Positions 39,793-48,674 of a stretch of 64,000 nucleotides of DNA are shown here, piece by piece. The DNA is from Segniliparus rotundus DSM 44985 (GTDB lineage Bacteria; Actinomycetota; Actinomycetes; Mycobacteriales; Mycobacteriaceae), in the NCBI RefSeq assembly GCF_000092825.1, contig NC_014168.1, forward strand, positions 1,913,946 through 1,977,945. Direction: 5' to 3'. Within the stretch, counting starts at the first letter, position 1. Each line of letters opens with the position of its first letter. The position numbers were made by a program, and so were the translations under genes. The notes below the pieces were generated by a model, which worked only from the letters and a program-made list of their open reading frames with translations, did not search any database and was not told where the DNA came from.

Positions 39793-41385
39793 TTAGGCCT
39801 GCGGATCTTTGAACGGCAGGTTCTGCGGGTCCAAGGGCAAGTTCGCGACGACGGGGAACTTGCCGGTGTACCCCATCCGTTCCTGCGCGATGGCGTGCAC
39901 CCGGTCCCGCAGCAAGAACCATCCGGCGACAAGGATCGGCACAAACACGAAGAAGAACGCGCCGACCGTGATCGTGCCCTCGTATTTCTTGATGAAGTCG
40001 GTCTCGCCCGATTTCGGCAAACCCATGATGACCACGACCGCGGCGAGGAACACGAGCGTGGCGTAGTTGCTGTACGGGGCCCAGGGCATGCGGAACGACG
40101 GACGCACAGCCAGGCCTTGTTTGGCGAGTTTGAAGAATTGGAGTTGGCAGACGACAATCGAGGCCCAGCCGCCCATGACGCCGATCGACGCCATCTCGAT
40201 CGCGATGCTGAACACTTCTTTGGCGTCTTGCAGCAGGTAGTTGAGCAGCACGCCGACCACCGTGAAAAAGCACGTCAGGAGGATGCCCGGGTAAGGAACG
40301 CCGCTGGAGTTCATCTTTGAGAGGCGTTCGGGCGCGCTGCCGTTCATGGCCATCGAGCGGATGATGCGGCCTGTGGAGTACAGCCCCGCGTTCAGGCTCG
40401 ACATCGCGGAGGTGATGACCACGGCGTTCATCACGTCGCCCGCCCATGGGGCTCCGAGGCTGGAGAAGAATGTGACGAACGGGCTGCCGCTGCCGTAGTT
40501 CAGGTAGGGCACCAGCAGCGCCAAAAGCGCCACCGAGCCCATGTAGAAGAAGACGATCCGGAACAGCACCGCGTTGATGGCCTTCGGCATGACATGCTCC
40601 GGGTCCTTGGCCTCGCCCGCCGCCGTGCCGACCAGCTCCACCGCCGAGTAGGCGAAGACCACGCTGGAGAGCACCACGAAAAGCGAGAAGTACCCGTGCG
40701 GGAACCAACCGCCTGGGGTGTTCGCGACCATGGCGACGCCGGTGTGCCATTCGGCGACCGCGGCCGCGGGCTCGCCTGGCGGCGTGTAGGCGGTCAAGTG
40801 CAGCCCCCAGACGAGCACGACCACGCCGACGACAAGAAACGTCACGAGGGCGATGACTTTGACCAGCGCCGCCCAGAACTCCATCTCGCCGAACCACTTC
40901 ACCGAGATCATGTTCACCGAGAGCACGATGACCAGCGCCAAGAGCGCCCACACCCATCCTGGGACGACGTCGGTTTTCACCCACCGCCCGATATAGCCCG
41001 CGATGGCGCTGGTGTCCGCTATCGACGTCATGGCCCAGTTCAAAAAGACCATCCAGCCGACCGCGTACGCGGCTTTCTCGCCCAAGAACTCGCGCGAGTA
41101 CGACACGAACGAGCCCGACGAGGGCCGGTGCAGCACCAGCTCGCCCAAGGCGCGCAGGATGAAAAAGACGAACAAGCCGCACAGGCCGTACGCGAGGAAC
41201 AGGCCCGGGCCCGCGCTGTGCAGTTTGAGGCCCGCCCCCATGAACAGTCCCGTGCCGATCGCGCCGCCAATGCCGATCATCTGGATCTGCCGGTTGCCGA
41301 GCCCTTTGTGATAGCCCTCGTCTTCTTTGGCCAAGTACGCATCCGCCGGAACTGCGGTATTCGTGTTATCCGTTGGTACGGTCAA
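39793..41385 (-). CDS. amino-acid permease, L-asparagine permease-like, copy 2
   Basis: 530 residues starting at TTG 41385 with AAGGA 8 nt upstream. Same APC architecture as copy 1: GYHKGLGNRQIQMIGIGGAI, SSGSFVSYSREFLGEKAAYA, NMISVKWFGEMEFWAALVKV. The copies share blocks that are identical at nucleotide level (for example 38720-38814 with 40349-40443) separated by divergent stretches, which suggests gene conversion. Copy 2 lies upstream and its promoter may serve both genes. Confidence 0.82.
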   Translation of the reverse strand: MTVPTDNTNTAVPADAYLAKEDEGYHKGLGNRQIQMIGIGGAIGTGLFMGAGLKLHSAGPGLFLAYGLCGLFVFFILRALGELVLHRPSSGSFVSYSREFLGEKAAYAVGWMVFLNWAMTSIADTSAIAGYIGRWVKTDVVPGWVWALLALVIVLSVNMISVKWFGEMEFWAALVKVIALVTFLVVGVVVLVWGLHLTAYTPPGEPAAAVAEWHTGVAMVANTPGGWFPHGYFSLFVVLSSVVFAYSAVELVGTAAGEAKDPEHVMPKAINAVLFRIVFFYMGSVALLALLVPYLNYGSGSPFVTFFSSLGAPWAGDVMNAVVITSAMSSLNAGLYSTGRIIRSMAMNGSAPERLSKMNSSGVPYPGILLTCFFTVVGVLLNYLLQDAKEVFSIAIEMASIGVMGGWASIVVCQLQFFKLAKQGLAVRPSFRMPWAPYSNYATLVFLAAVVVIMGLPKSGETDFIKKYEGTITVGAFFFVFVPILVAGWFLLRDRVHAIAQERMGYTGKFPVVANLPLDPQNLPFKDPQA

Positions 41386-41502
41386 ACGCTGTGTCCTTAC
41401 GTTCGAGACGAATGAAAGTGCTTTGACGATATCGTGTCGTGTGACCCGCGCCCAACCTTGTGTGTTAATACCATGTTACATGTCACAAGAGATCGTGCCA
41501 TA

Positions 41503-42318
41503 TCACCCGACAGCGCGGTACTGCAGGACTCTGAGGAGCACGTCGGCGAACTCCCCGCAGCTCCGGTAGCGCGCCCCAGGGGCTTTGGCGAGGGCCTTGT
41601 GCAACACCGAGTCCACAGCGGGCGGCAGCCACGGCGCGCGCTGGCGGGCGCTCGGCGGCGCCGATTTCAGGTGCGCGCCCGCCACCGCCCATGTGGTTCC
41701 CTTCGGGAACGGCGGCTTCCCGGTCAACAGCTCCATCGCGCTCGCCGCGAGGGCGTACTGATCCGTGGCCGGGCCGATGGGGCCGTAATCCCCGCGCCGC
41801 GCGGTGAGCAGCTCGGGCGCGGCGTACGGCAGCGAGGCGAGGCGGTTCGCGTGGCCCGCTCCGTCGACGATCTCCTCGGCGCAGCCGAAGTCGCTCAGAT
41901 ACACCGTGAAGTCCGGGCTCAGGGCGACCAACAGGTTGGCGGGCTTGACGTCCAAATGCACGACACGATGGGCGTGGGCGCCCTCCAACGCCGACGCGGT
42001 TTGGCGGAGCAAAATCTCGAACCTGCCCAAATCCGGGATCTCTGCGCGTTTGGGGATCAGCGCCGAGGCGCTGTGCTGCGCGACCACGGGGAAGCTGAGC
42101 CACAAGGTGCGCAGCGTCTCGCCCAGCTCGGTCGGCACCAGGATGTTGGGATGTTCCAAGTTGCGCGTCACCACGTACTCGTGCGCGAACTGATCGCGCT
42201 CGGCGGGAATGCCCGCGTACGCGGGGAAGAGGATCTTGAGCGCTTCGAACCGTTGGGTCAGCGGCTCGCGCACGGCGTAGACCTCGGCGCGTCCGCCCCG
42301 GCCCAGGAACGACACCAC
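41503..42318 (-). CDS. small serine/threonine protein kinase (soluble)
   Basis: 271 residues from GTG 42318. Glycine loop LGRGGRAEVYAV, lysine in FEALKILF, catalytic loop VVHLDVKPANLLV, DFG in YLSDFGCAEE, and YAAPELL. The residue before the catalytic Asp is Leu, not Arg, so it is a non-RD kinase. There is no membrane helix or sensor domain, unlike most PknA/B-type kinases. The frame stays open upstream (LLAPGDWFASRQ) without an ATG/GTG/TTG, so the true N-terminus is unsure. Targets unknown. Confidence 0.8.
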   Translation of the reverse strand: MVSFLGRGGRAEVYAVREPLTQRFEALKILFPAYAGIPAERDQFAHEYVVTRNLEHPNILVPTELGETLRTLWLSFPVVAQHSASALIPKRAEIPDLGRFEILLRQTASALEGAHAHRVVHLDVKPANLLVALSPDFTVYLSDFGCAEEIVDGAGHANRLASLPYAAPELLTARRGDYGPIGPATDQYALAASAMELLTGKPPFPKGTTWAVAGAHLKSAPPSARQRAPWLPPAVDSVLHKALAKAPGARYRSCGEFADVLLRVLQYRAVG

Positions 42319-42373
42319 CTGTCGGGAGGCGAACCAATCGCCCGGAGCGAGCAGCCTGCCGTCAGGCTTTTGC

Positions 42374-42679
42374 TCAAACAGAGGACTTCTCGGGGTCTCC
42401 CGCCTCCACAGGGTTCAGGATCTGAACGACTGACCGGGTGAGCGCCGCCTCGAAGAGCGGGCCCAGTTTCTGCAGCACCGGCCCCCCAAGGTGCGCGTCC
42501 AACGCCTCTCGGCTCGACCAACGCTCCACGAACACGAACACCTCGTCGTTCTCATTAAGGCTGTAGAGCTCGCAGCCATGCTCCGGGTGCGTGGCCTCGA
42601 CCGCGTCGACGAGCGCGGATCGGACCTCGTCGCGACGATCCGGCTTCGGCGTGAGGACGGCGACCACGACAACACTCAT
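42374..42679 (-). CDS. antibiotic biosynthesis monooxygenase (ABM) family protein
   Basis: 101 residues from ATG 42679. A ferredoxin-like ABM domain is evident: VVVVAVLTPKPDRRDEVRSA, CELYSLNENDEVFVFVERWS and SREALDAHLGGPVLQKLGPL. Members are small cofactor-free oxygenases or unrelated dimeric proteins such as quinol monooxygenases. The substrate is unknown. It lies just upstream of the kinase on the same strand, 55 bp from its annotated start. Confidence 0.85.
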   Translation of the reverse strand: MSVVVVAVLTPKPDRRDEVRSALVDAVEATHPEHGCELYSLNENDEVFVFVERWSSREALDAHLGGPVLQKLGPLFEAALTRSVVQILNPVEAGDPEKSSV

Positions 42680-42769
42680 GGATGTATGTTAACCCCATGT
42701 CCGCAGCCCTCGCCGCTGGAGCTGCTTTTCGGCCCCTGCTTCGCCATCGCCGTGACCGCAACAGGAGTC

Positions 42770-44131
42770 TCACCCGTTCGCACCTGTCCTGACCCGGCTC
42801 AACGCCCGGTCCAGGGCGCAGAGCGCGAGGCCGAGCTCCTCTGCGGCGACCGTGAGGGCCGGGCGCAAGCGAATGCCCCGCTCCCCCGTGCCGACTATGG
42901 CAACCTGCTCCTTCGCAAAGAGATCCGCCACAACGGCGTCGCGGATCGACGCGCTCGGCAAGTCGATCGCGCACATCAGGCCCTTGCCGCGCGGGTTCTC
43001 GACCATGCCTGGGTGACGCTGCGCGAGGTCGACGAGGCCGCAGAGCAGGACTTCGCCGAGGCGGGCGGCGCGCTCCACCAAATTTTCCGCCTCGATGACT
43101 TCGTAGATCCGCCGGGCGCGCACCATGTCCGTGAGATTGCCGCCCCAAGTCGAGTTGATCCGGGAGGAGACTCGGGTCGCGTTCGTCTTGAGCTCTTCGA
43201 CCCTGCGTCCTGCCATGATGCCGCAGACCTGGGTCTTCTTGCCGAAAGCAACGATGTCCGGCTCAAGGCCCAGCCCAAGGTGCGCCCATATCGTCCCCGT
43301 CATCCCGACGCCGGTTTGCACCTCGTCCACGACGAAAAGCGCGTCGTGCTCGTGGCAGAGATCCTGCGCCGCGCGCAAGAACTGCGGGCGCATATGCCGG
43401 TCGCCGCCCTCGCCTTGGACTGGCTCGCAGAGAAAGCACGCGATGTCGTGGGGGTGCGCGGCGAAGGCCGCCCGCATCTGGGCCAGCGCGCGCTCCTCAG
43501 CCGCCGGGACGTCGTCAAGGCCGGTGTGCGGGGTCTCGATCCGGGGCCAGTCGAACGTGGGGAAACGGTCCGTTTTGGCCGGGTCGGTGTTCGTGAGCGA
43601 TATCGTGTAGCCGCTGCGGCCGTGGAACGCCCCGGTCAGATGCAGCACTTTGGCGCCGAGCGGCTTCCCGTCCGGGCCGAACCTGCCTTCGGCCTCATTG
43701 CGCTGGCTCTTCCAGTCGAAAGCCACTTTCAAGGCGTTCTCCACCGCCAGCGCGCCGCCGTCGATGAAGAAGAGCCTCGGCAGCTCCGCGATGCCGAGAA
43801 CCCTGCGGAAGACCTCGACGAACCGGGCCTGCTGCGTGGTGTAGACATCTGAGTTCGACGGCTTGTTGACCGCCGCGCGCCCCAGTTCGGCGAGGAATTC
43901 CCCGTCCTCGGCGAGCGCGGGGTGGTTCATGCCGAGCGCGTTGGAGGCGAAGAAGCCGAACATGTCCAGGTAGCTTGTGCGGTCCCGTTGGTCCACGAGC
44001 CAGCTGCCCCGTGATCGCTCAAGGTCGAGGACGAACGGAAAACCGTCGACCAACTGGGACTTCGCCAAGGATTCGAGCACGTCTCCTGGCGCGACGATGG
44101 AAGCTGCTGCGGGCAGGAAGGTCGCGGTCAT
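42770..44131 (-). CDS. lat: L-lysine 6-aminotransferase
   Basis: 453 residues from ATG 44131. It is a PLP enzyme transferring the epsilon-amino group of lysine to 2-oxoglutarate, giving allysine (in equilibrium with piperideine-6-carboxylate). The PLP lysine lies in IVAFGKKTQVCGIMAG. VVDEVQTGVGMTGTIW holds the ring-stacking aspartate, and DMFGFFASNALGMNHP is the Lat-type N-terminus. M. tuberculosis Lat (Rv3290c) is strongly induced in persistence. It lies beside lrpA, the DUF1338 gene and the aldehyde dehydrogenase, as in M. tuberculosis. Confidence 0.94.
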   Translation of the reverse strand: MTATFLPAAASIVAPGDVLESLAKSQLVDGFPFVLDLERSRGSWLVDQRDRTSYLDMFGFFASNALGMNHPALAEDGEFLAELGRAAVNKPSNSDVYTTQQARFVEVFRRVLGIAELPRLFFIDGGALAVENALKVAFDWKSQRNEAEGRFGPDGKPLGAKVLHLTGAFHGRSGYTISLTNTDPAKTDRFPTFDWPRIETPHTGLDDVPAAEERALAQMRAAFAAHPHDIACFLCEPVQGEGGDRHMRPQFLRAAQDLCHEHDALFVVDEVQTGVGMTGTIWAHLGLGLEPDIVAFGKKTQVCGIMAGRRVEELKTNATRVSSRINSTWGGNLTDMVRARRIYEVIEAENLVERAARLGEVLLCGLVDLAQRHPGMVENPRGKGLMCAIDLPSASIRDAVVADLFAKEQVAIVGTGERGIRLRPALTVAAEELGLALCALDRALSRVRTGANG

Positions 44132-44219
44132 GCAACCATCCTAGCAAAATCTTTATGATTTTTGTACGCAAATACTGCAAATATTTCTTTTTCTTTGCTT
44201 TTGTGCGATAATATTTCCG
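44132..44219 (-). promoter_or_regulatory. AT-rich lat control region
   Basis: The 88 bp between lrpA and lat are far more AT-rich than the surroundings, with runs such as GCAAATATTTC and TTTTTCTTTGCTTTTG. Lrp-family proteins favour such bendable AT-rich DNA, and lrpA is the upstream gene on the same strand. It is the likely operator for lat. Exact sites cannot be placed. Confidence 0.45.
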
Positions 44220-44717
44220 CTAGACGTTCTGCGCGTTGTCGTAGAATGTCTGCAAGACGATGGTGCTCCGGGTGCTCACCGCGGCCGTGGCGCGGATCTG
44301 CTGGAGCAGGCGCTCCAACTCCCTCGGCGAGCTGGTGCGGACAAAAAGGACGTAACTCTCCTCGCCCGCCACGGAGTAACAGGCCTCAACCCCTGGGACG
44401 CCTCTGAGCAACGCAGGGACGGTGTCGGGAGCGGAAGGATCGAAAGGCGTGATGGCGACGAAAGCGGCGAGCGGGCGGCCGAGCGCCTCGTGGTCGACGG
44501 CGGCGGTGTACCGGGCGATCACACCTTTCGCTTCGAGCCTGCGCACACGGGATTGGACGGCGGAAACCGAAAGCCCGGTCGCCTTGGCCAATTCGGCGAG
44601 CGTCGCGCGGCCATCGGCCACAAGCTCGCGCACCAAGAGCCGGTCCAACTCGTCGATACGGGCAGGTTCGGGCGACGACGCAGGCGCCGCGCCGTCGGGG
44701 AGAGACTCAAAGACCAT
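44220..44717 (-). CDS. lrpA: Lrp/AsnC-family regulator of lat
   Basis: 165 residues from ATG 44717. A winged helix-turn-helix (about 20-75: LDRLLVRELVADGRATLAEL, AKATGLSVSAVQSRVRRLEA) is followed by the ligand-sensing RAM domain (VPGVEACYSVAGEESYVLFV). Mycobacterial LrpA (Rv3291c) has the same place next to lat and responds to amino acids including lysine. It probably controls lat and, across its divergent promoter, the DUF1338/aldehyde dehydrogenase genes. Confidence 0.93.
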   Translation of the reverse strand: MVFESLPDGAAPASSPEPARIDELDRLLVRELVADGRATLAELAKATGLSVSAVQSRVRRLEAKGVIARYTAAVDHEALGRPLAAFVAITPFDPSAPDTVPALLRGVPGVEACYSVAGEESYVLFVRTSSPRELERLLQQIRATAAVSTRSTIVLQTFYDNAQNV

Positions 44718-44733
44718 GAAGGAAGGGTAGGAG

Positions 44734-46059
44734 ATGGTCGCACGCCACGCATTGCGGGCCCGTTTCGCCGAACGCCTCTCCGCGCATTACAGCGTCGAAG
44801 TGCCCGCCTACACGACACTGGTGGACGTCACGGAGCAAGTGAACCAAGACTATTGCGGAACTGCGCCTTCACGCGAGCGCGTCGGGGCGGAGCGGCACGG
44901 CGCGATACGCGTCGGCACGCCCGAGGAGCTTGCGCAAGTCTGCCGGATCTTTGCTGGATTCGGCATGTTCCCGGTCGGGTTCTACGACTTGCGCGACGCG
45001 AAGCCGACCCCTGTGCCGGTGGTCTCCACCGCATTCCGCCCGACGAGCCCCGCCGAACTCGAGCGCAACCCGTTCCGGGTGTTCACCTCGATGCTCGCGG
45101 TGCGCGATCCGGCGTTCTTCAACGACGACCTGCGCCCGCGCCTGGAAGCGTTCCTCGCCCGCCGCCAGCTCTTCCCCCCGCGCCTCCTCGAGCTCGCCGA
45201 CCGCGCCGCGCAAGACGACGGCCTGCCCCCGGAGGCCGCCGAAGAGTTCGTGCTCCTCGCCGCGAAAGCGTTCGCCCTCTCCCCCGAGCCGATCGACGGC
45301 CCGTGGTACCGCGAGCTCGAGGCGGTCTCCGCCGTGGCCGCCGACATCGGCGGCGTCACCTCGACGCACATCAACCACCTCACCCCCCGAGTCCTCGACA
45401 TCGACGAGCTCTACCGCCGCCTCGCGGCCCTGGGGCTGAAGATGATCGACGAGATCCAAGGCCCGCCGCGCTGGCCAGGACCAGACGTGCTCCTACGGCA
45501 AACCTCCTTCCGCGCCCTGGACGAGCCGAGGTCCTTCCGCGAAGCGGACGGGACGATCCGCCCCGGGAGCCTGCGGGTGCGCTTCGGCGAAGTGGAGGCG
45601 CGCGGCGTCGCGCTCACCAAAGCCGGGCGGGAGCGCTACGACCAAGCTTTGGCCGCCGCCGACGCGCTGCGCGCCGCCGAGGGCATAACCGGACAACAGG
45701 CCGCGGCACGGGTGTGGCCGGACTTCTTCCCGATGACCGAGGCCGCGTTGGCCGAGCAGGGGCTCGGCTTCTTCACCTACACCGCGGACAACAAAGGAGG
45801 CGTGCGCGCTGCGCCCATCCTCTACGAGGACTTCCTGCCGCGCAGCGCCGCCGGCATCTTCCAGTCCAACGTCGACGAGGAGGCCGACACGCCCCCGAGG
45901 CCGCCGCAAGCAGACTACGACCAGGACTGGCTCTCTGGGGCGCTCGGCCATGAGATCCTCGACCCCGACGCGCTGTACCGCGCCCAAGAACACGCCTCCC
46001 GCGCCGACGCGGCCCGAAAGCTCGGACTCGCACCCGACCAGATAGGAAGAACGCTATGA
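44734..46059 (+). CDS. DUF1338 protein, likely 2-oxoadipate dioxygenase/decarboxylase
   Basis: 441 residues from ATG 44734, with GTAGGAG just upstream. The DUF1338 family includes HglS of Pseudomonas putida, an Fe(II) enzyme converting 2-oxoadipate to D-2-hydroxyglutarate. Conserved text here includes FYDLRDAKPTPVPVVSTAFR, GGVTSTHINHLTPRVLDID (a probable metal-histidine region) and LRVRFGEVEARGVALT. Position with lat and the semialdehyde dehydrogenase agrees with lysine going through aminoadipate and oxoadipate. It ends overlapping the dehydrogenase start by 4 nt. Corresponds to Rv3292 by context. Confidence 0.85.
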   Translation: MVARHALRARFAERLSAHYSVEVPAYTTLVDVTEQVNQDYCGTAPSRERVGAERHGAIRVGTPEELAQVCRIFAGFGMFPVGFYDLRDAKPTPVPVVSTAFRPTSPAELERNPFRVFTSMLAVRDPAFFNDDLRPRLEAFLARRQLFPPRLLELADRAAQDDGLPPEAAEEFVLLAAKAFALSPEPIDGPWYRELEAVSAVAADIGGVTSTHINHLTPRVLDIDELYRRLAALGLKMIDEIQGPPRWPGPDVLLRQTSFRALDEPRSFREADGTIRPGSLRVRFGEVEARGVALTKAGRERYDQALAAADALRAAEGITGQQAAARVWPDFFPMTEAALAEQGLGFFTYTADNKGGVRAAPILYEDFLPRSAAGIFQSNVDEEADTPPRPPQADYDQDWLSGALGHEILDPDALYRAQEHASRADAARKLGLAPDQIGRTL

Positions 46060-47612
46060 CCGAGAACCCGATCCAACCCAGCCTGCGCCGGCTCCTCGCC
46101 GAAGCGCTCGCCGAACTGCGCATCGACCAAGGGGCCTGGACGGGCGAAGGCCCCGATTCGCTCGCTGTGCGCACGCCGATCACCGGCGGCGAGCTGCTGC
46201 GCCTGAAGGCCGATGACGGACAAGGGGTTGCGGCTTCGGTCGCGGCGGCCCATACAGCGTTCCTCGCGTGGCGCGAGGTGCCCGCCCCCGCCCGCGGCGC
46301 CGTGGTGCGCCGTCTCGGGGAGCTTCTGCGCGAACACAAAACCGCGTTGGCCGCGCTCGTCACCCTGGAAGCCGGAAAGATCACCACCGAGGCGCTCGGC
46401 GAGGCGCAAGAGATGATCGACGTCTGCGAGTTCGCGGTCGGGCTCTCCCGCCAGCTCTACGGCAAAACCATCGCCTCCGAGCGCCCAGGGCACGCGCTGC
46501 GCGAGACATGGCACCCGCTCGGGGTGGTCGGCGTGATCTCCGCGTTCAACTTCCCCGTGGCCGTGTGGGCGTGGAACACCGCCCTCGCCTTGGTCTGCGG
46601 CGACACCGTGGTGTGGAAGCCGTCCGAGCTCACCCCGCTCACCGCCGTCGCCTGCCATGGGCTCCTGCGCCGAGCGCTCGAGGACACCGGCAACGACCCG
46701 AACACCCATCAGCTCGTGCTCGGCGGCCCAGGCGCCGGCGAAGCGCTGCTTGACGACCCGAGGGTCGCCCTGGTGTCCGCCACTGGCTCCACACGCATGG
46801 GCCGCGAGGTCGCCCCGAGGGTCGCCGCCCGCTTCGGGCGAAGCCTTTTGGAGCTCGGCGGGAACAACGCGGCTGTCGTCGCCCCGAGCGCGGACCTGGA
46901 CTTGGCGCTGCGCGGCGTGGTCTTCGCCGCGGCGGGGACTGCCGGGCAGCGCTGCACCACGCTGCGCAGGCTCATCGTCCACGAGAGCGTCGTGGAGGAA
47001 CTCGTCCCCCGGCTTGTCAGCGCGTATCAGGGCCTGAGAATAGGCAACCCGCTCTCGGAGGGCGTGCTCGTCGGGCCTCTCATCCACCGCGGCGCCTACG
47101 AAGGCATGGCGAAGGCCCTGGAGCAGGCGCAGCACGAGGGCGGCAAAGTCCTCGTCGGCGGGGAACGCGCCCCGACCCCTCCCGGCTGCGCCGCCGACGG
47201 GCCGGGCGAGTCCTATTACGTCTCCCCCGCGATCGTGCGGATGCCCGGCCACACCGCGGTGGTCGCGCAAGAAACCTTCGCGCCGATCCTGTACGTGCTC
47301 GCCTACGCCGAGCTGGACGAGGCCATCGCGCTCAACAACGCCGTGCCGCAGGGCCTCTCTTCCGCGATTTTCACCAACGACGTCCGGGAAGCGGAGCGGT
47401 TCCTGTCGGCCTCCGGCTCGGACTGCGGCATCGCGAACGTCAACATCGGCACCTCCGGGGCAGAGATCGGCGGCGCCTTCGGCGGCGAGAAAGAGACCGG
47501 CGGCGGACGTGAGTCCGGGTCGGACTCGTGGAAGGCGTACATGCGCCGCTGCACCGCAACAGTGAATTACTCGGCCGAGCTGCCGCTCGCGCAGGGCGTG
47601 GACTTCAGCTAG
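46056..47612 (+). CDS. pcd: aminoadipate-semialdehyde (piperideine-6-carboxylate) dehydrogenase
   Basis: 518 residues from ATG 46056. An aldehyde dehydrogenase with the catalytic glutamate in LLELGGNNAAVVAPSADL, the nucleophile in AGTAGQRCTTLRRL, and VGVISAFNFPVAVWAWNTAL for NAD binding. GGAFGGEKETGGGRESGSDS is the AASADH-type (ALDH7) C-terminal block. It oxidises the product of Lat to 2-aminoadipate. It matches the Pcd gene (Rv3293) beside lat in mycobacteria. Confidence 0.93.
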   Translation: MTENPIQPSLRRLLAEALAELRIDQGAWTGEGPDSLAVRTPITGGELLRLKADDGQGVAASVAAAHTAFLAWREVPAPARGAVVRRLGELLREHKTALAALVTLEAGKITTEALGEAQEMIDVCEFAVGLSRQLYGKTIASERPGHALRETWHPLGVVGVISAFNFPVAVWAWNTALALVCGDTVVWKPSELTPLTAVACHGLLRRALEDTGNDPNTHQLVLGGPGAGEALLDDPRVALVSATGSTRMGREVAPRVAARFGRSLLELGGNNAAVVAPSADLDLALRGVVFAAAGTAGQRCTTLRRLIVHESVVEELVPRLVSAYQGLRIGNPLSEGVLVGPLIHRGAYEGMAKALEQAQHEGGKVLVGGERAPTPPGCAADGPGESYYVSPAIVRMPGHTAVVAQETFAPILYVLAYAELDEAIALNNAVPQGLSSAIFTNDVREAERFLSASGSDCGIANVNIGTSGAEIGGAFGGEKETGGGRESGSDSWKAYMRRCTATVNYSAELPLAQGVDFS

Positions 47613-47656
47613 CGCCCGTGCCCGGCCTTTCGCCGTCGCATGGATTCCCGACTGGT

Positions 47657-47662
47657 TACACT
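47657..47662 (+). promoter_or_regulatory. -10 hexamer TACACT for the 47669 gene
   Basis: TACACT ends 6 nt before GTG 47669, again without a Shine-Dalgarno; a leaderless start is likely. Confidence 0.5.
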
Positions 47663-47668
47663 CGACCC

Positions 47669-48634
47669 GTGTGGCGAAACGAGACACGACGGCTCGTGCT
47701 CGTGCTCGTGCTCGTCGCACTCGCCCTGCTGGTCTCGCACTGCGGCAAAGCCAAAAACCAAACCCTGGACGCTGCGAACTCGTTGGATTGGCGCACAGCG
47801 GACGCCTGCGCAGGCGTCCAGGCCCAGGACGTCGCGCCGTTCGCGAACGGGGCGGTCAGCCAGCAGCGAGAAGCCAGCCCCAAGCGGACTGGCTGTGTTT
47901 TCGTCGACGCCGCCGGGGCCGACCGGTTCTCGGGCGCGCTCGTCTACATCGGATACGACCCCAGAGATCTCACGCTGCTGACGCAGCGCCAAGGCCCGCC
48001 GCCCGCGCGGGCGTGGCAGCGCCAAATCAAACTCGACGGGAGCACCGCCCTCGTGGTCGCCGAAACCGCCGACAACTGCCAAGTCATCCTGCCGCTCTCG
48101 GGCGAGCAGGACGGCTGGGGCGTGCGCTTCGAGCTGGCCCCGAACCGGCCAGCGCCAGAGGCGCAAGCCTGCGCGGCGCACCTGCCTGTGCTCGAAAAAG
48201 CAGTCCGGGGGCTGCCCGATCTGCTGCGCGCCCCGGACTCGCCCGCGACAGCGCCGAGCGTCGGCCCGGCTTCCCAAGGTCTCGCCGAATCCTGCGCCCA
48301 ATTCCGGTCCGTGGGCGCACGGGCGAGCGCGATGACGCTGCCGCTGCTCGACGCCGCTGGCAAAGCGCTCAGCCCGGATTCCGCCAAAGCCATGCGCATC
48401 AGCAAGGACGCCGCTGCCGAAGGGCTCTTGGACTCGGCAATCGCCACTCGTCGTCTCGCGGCCCGGCCGATTCCCGCCCAACTGCGCACAGAGCTCAACC
48501 TTTACGCGCGCAATGCCGATCTTTTCCGGCAAAAGCTGCTCGGCCCACCACAAACCGGCGAAACCTATCTCCGTCTGGCGCTCGCAGTGCAGGTGAACCA
48601 GGCGAAGGCGCTCACCTTCTGTCCAGCCGAGTAG
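47669..48634 (+). CDS. exported or lipoprotein-like hypothetical, DUF3558-like
   Basis: 321 residues from GTG 47669. The start RRLVLVLVLVALALLVSHCG is a hydrophobic signal; the lipobox VSHC is imperfect because of His at -1. The mature part has two similar halves around cysteines (DACAGVQAQDVAPF...RTGCVFVD and ESCAQFRSVGARASAM), a layout seen in actinobacterial DUF3558-like lipoproteins. A CTCGTG hexanucleotide repeat encodes the LVLVLV run and could slip. The function is unknown. Confidence 0.6.
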   Translation: MWRNETRRLVLVLVLVALALLVSHCGKAKNQTLDAANSLDWRTADACAGVQAQDVAPFANGAVSQQREASPKRTGCVFVDAAGADRFSGALVYIGYDPRDLTLLTQRQGPPPARAWQRQIKLDGSTALVVAETADNCQVILPLSGEQDGWGVRFELAPNRPAPEAQACAAHLPVLEKAVRGLPDLLRAPDSPATAPSVGPASQGLAESCAQFRSVGARASAMTLPLLDAAGKALSPDSAKAMRISKDAAAEGLLDSAIATRRLAARPIPAQLRTELNLYARNADLFRQKLLGPPQTGETYLRLALAVQVNQAKALTFCPAE

Positions 48635-48646
48635 CCCCCGAGGGGC

Positions 48647-48674
48647 CTGTGGACGATCAGAAAATTATCCACAG
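48647..48674. promoter_or_regulatory. inverted repeat containing a DnaA-box-like sequence
   Basis: CTGTGGA (48647-48653) and TCCACAG (48668-48674) form a 7-bp inverted repeat with a 14-nt spacer. The right arm lies in TTATCCACA, identical to the consensus DnaA box, and the left arm reads TCGTCCACA on the opposite strand. It lies upstream of the yraN-like gene. It could be an operator or isolated DnaA sites; it is too small for an origin. Confidence 0.35.

Noticed and set aside
39131-41182. 683-codon minus-strand frame across both permease genes
   Set aside because: It is an Arg-rich off-frame reading of the two permeases, which have clear helices in the other frame.
44132-44219. AT-rich segment as foreign DNA
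   Set aside because: It is short and sits between lrpA and lat, where an Lrp operator is expected.
48665-48673. TTATCCACA as a replication origin
   Set aside because: Only one exact box plus one partial; no cluster of boxes, AT-rich unwinding region or dnaA/dnaN genes.
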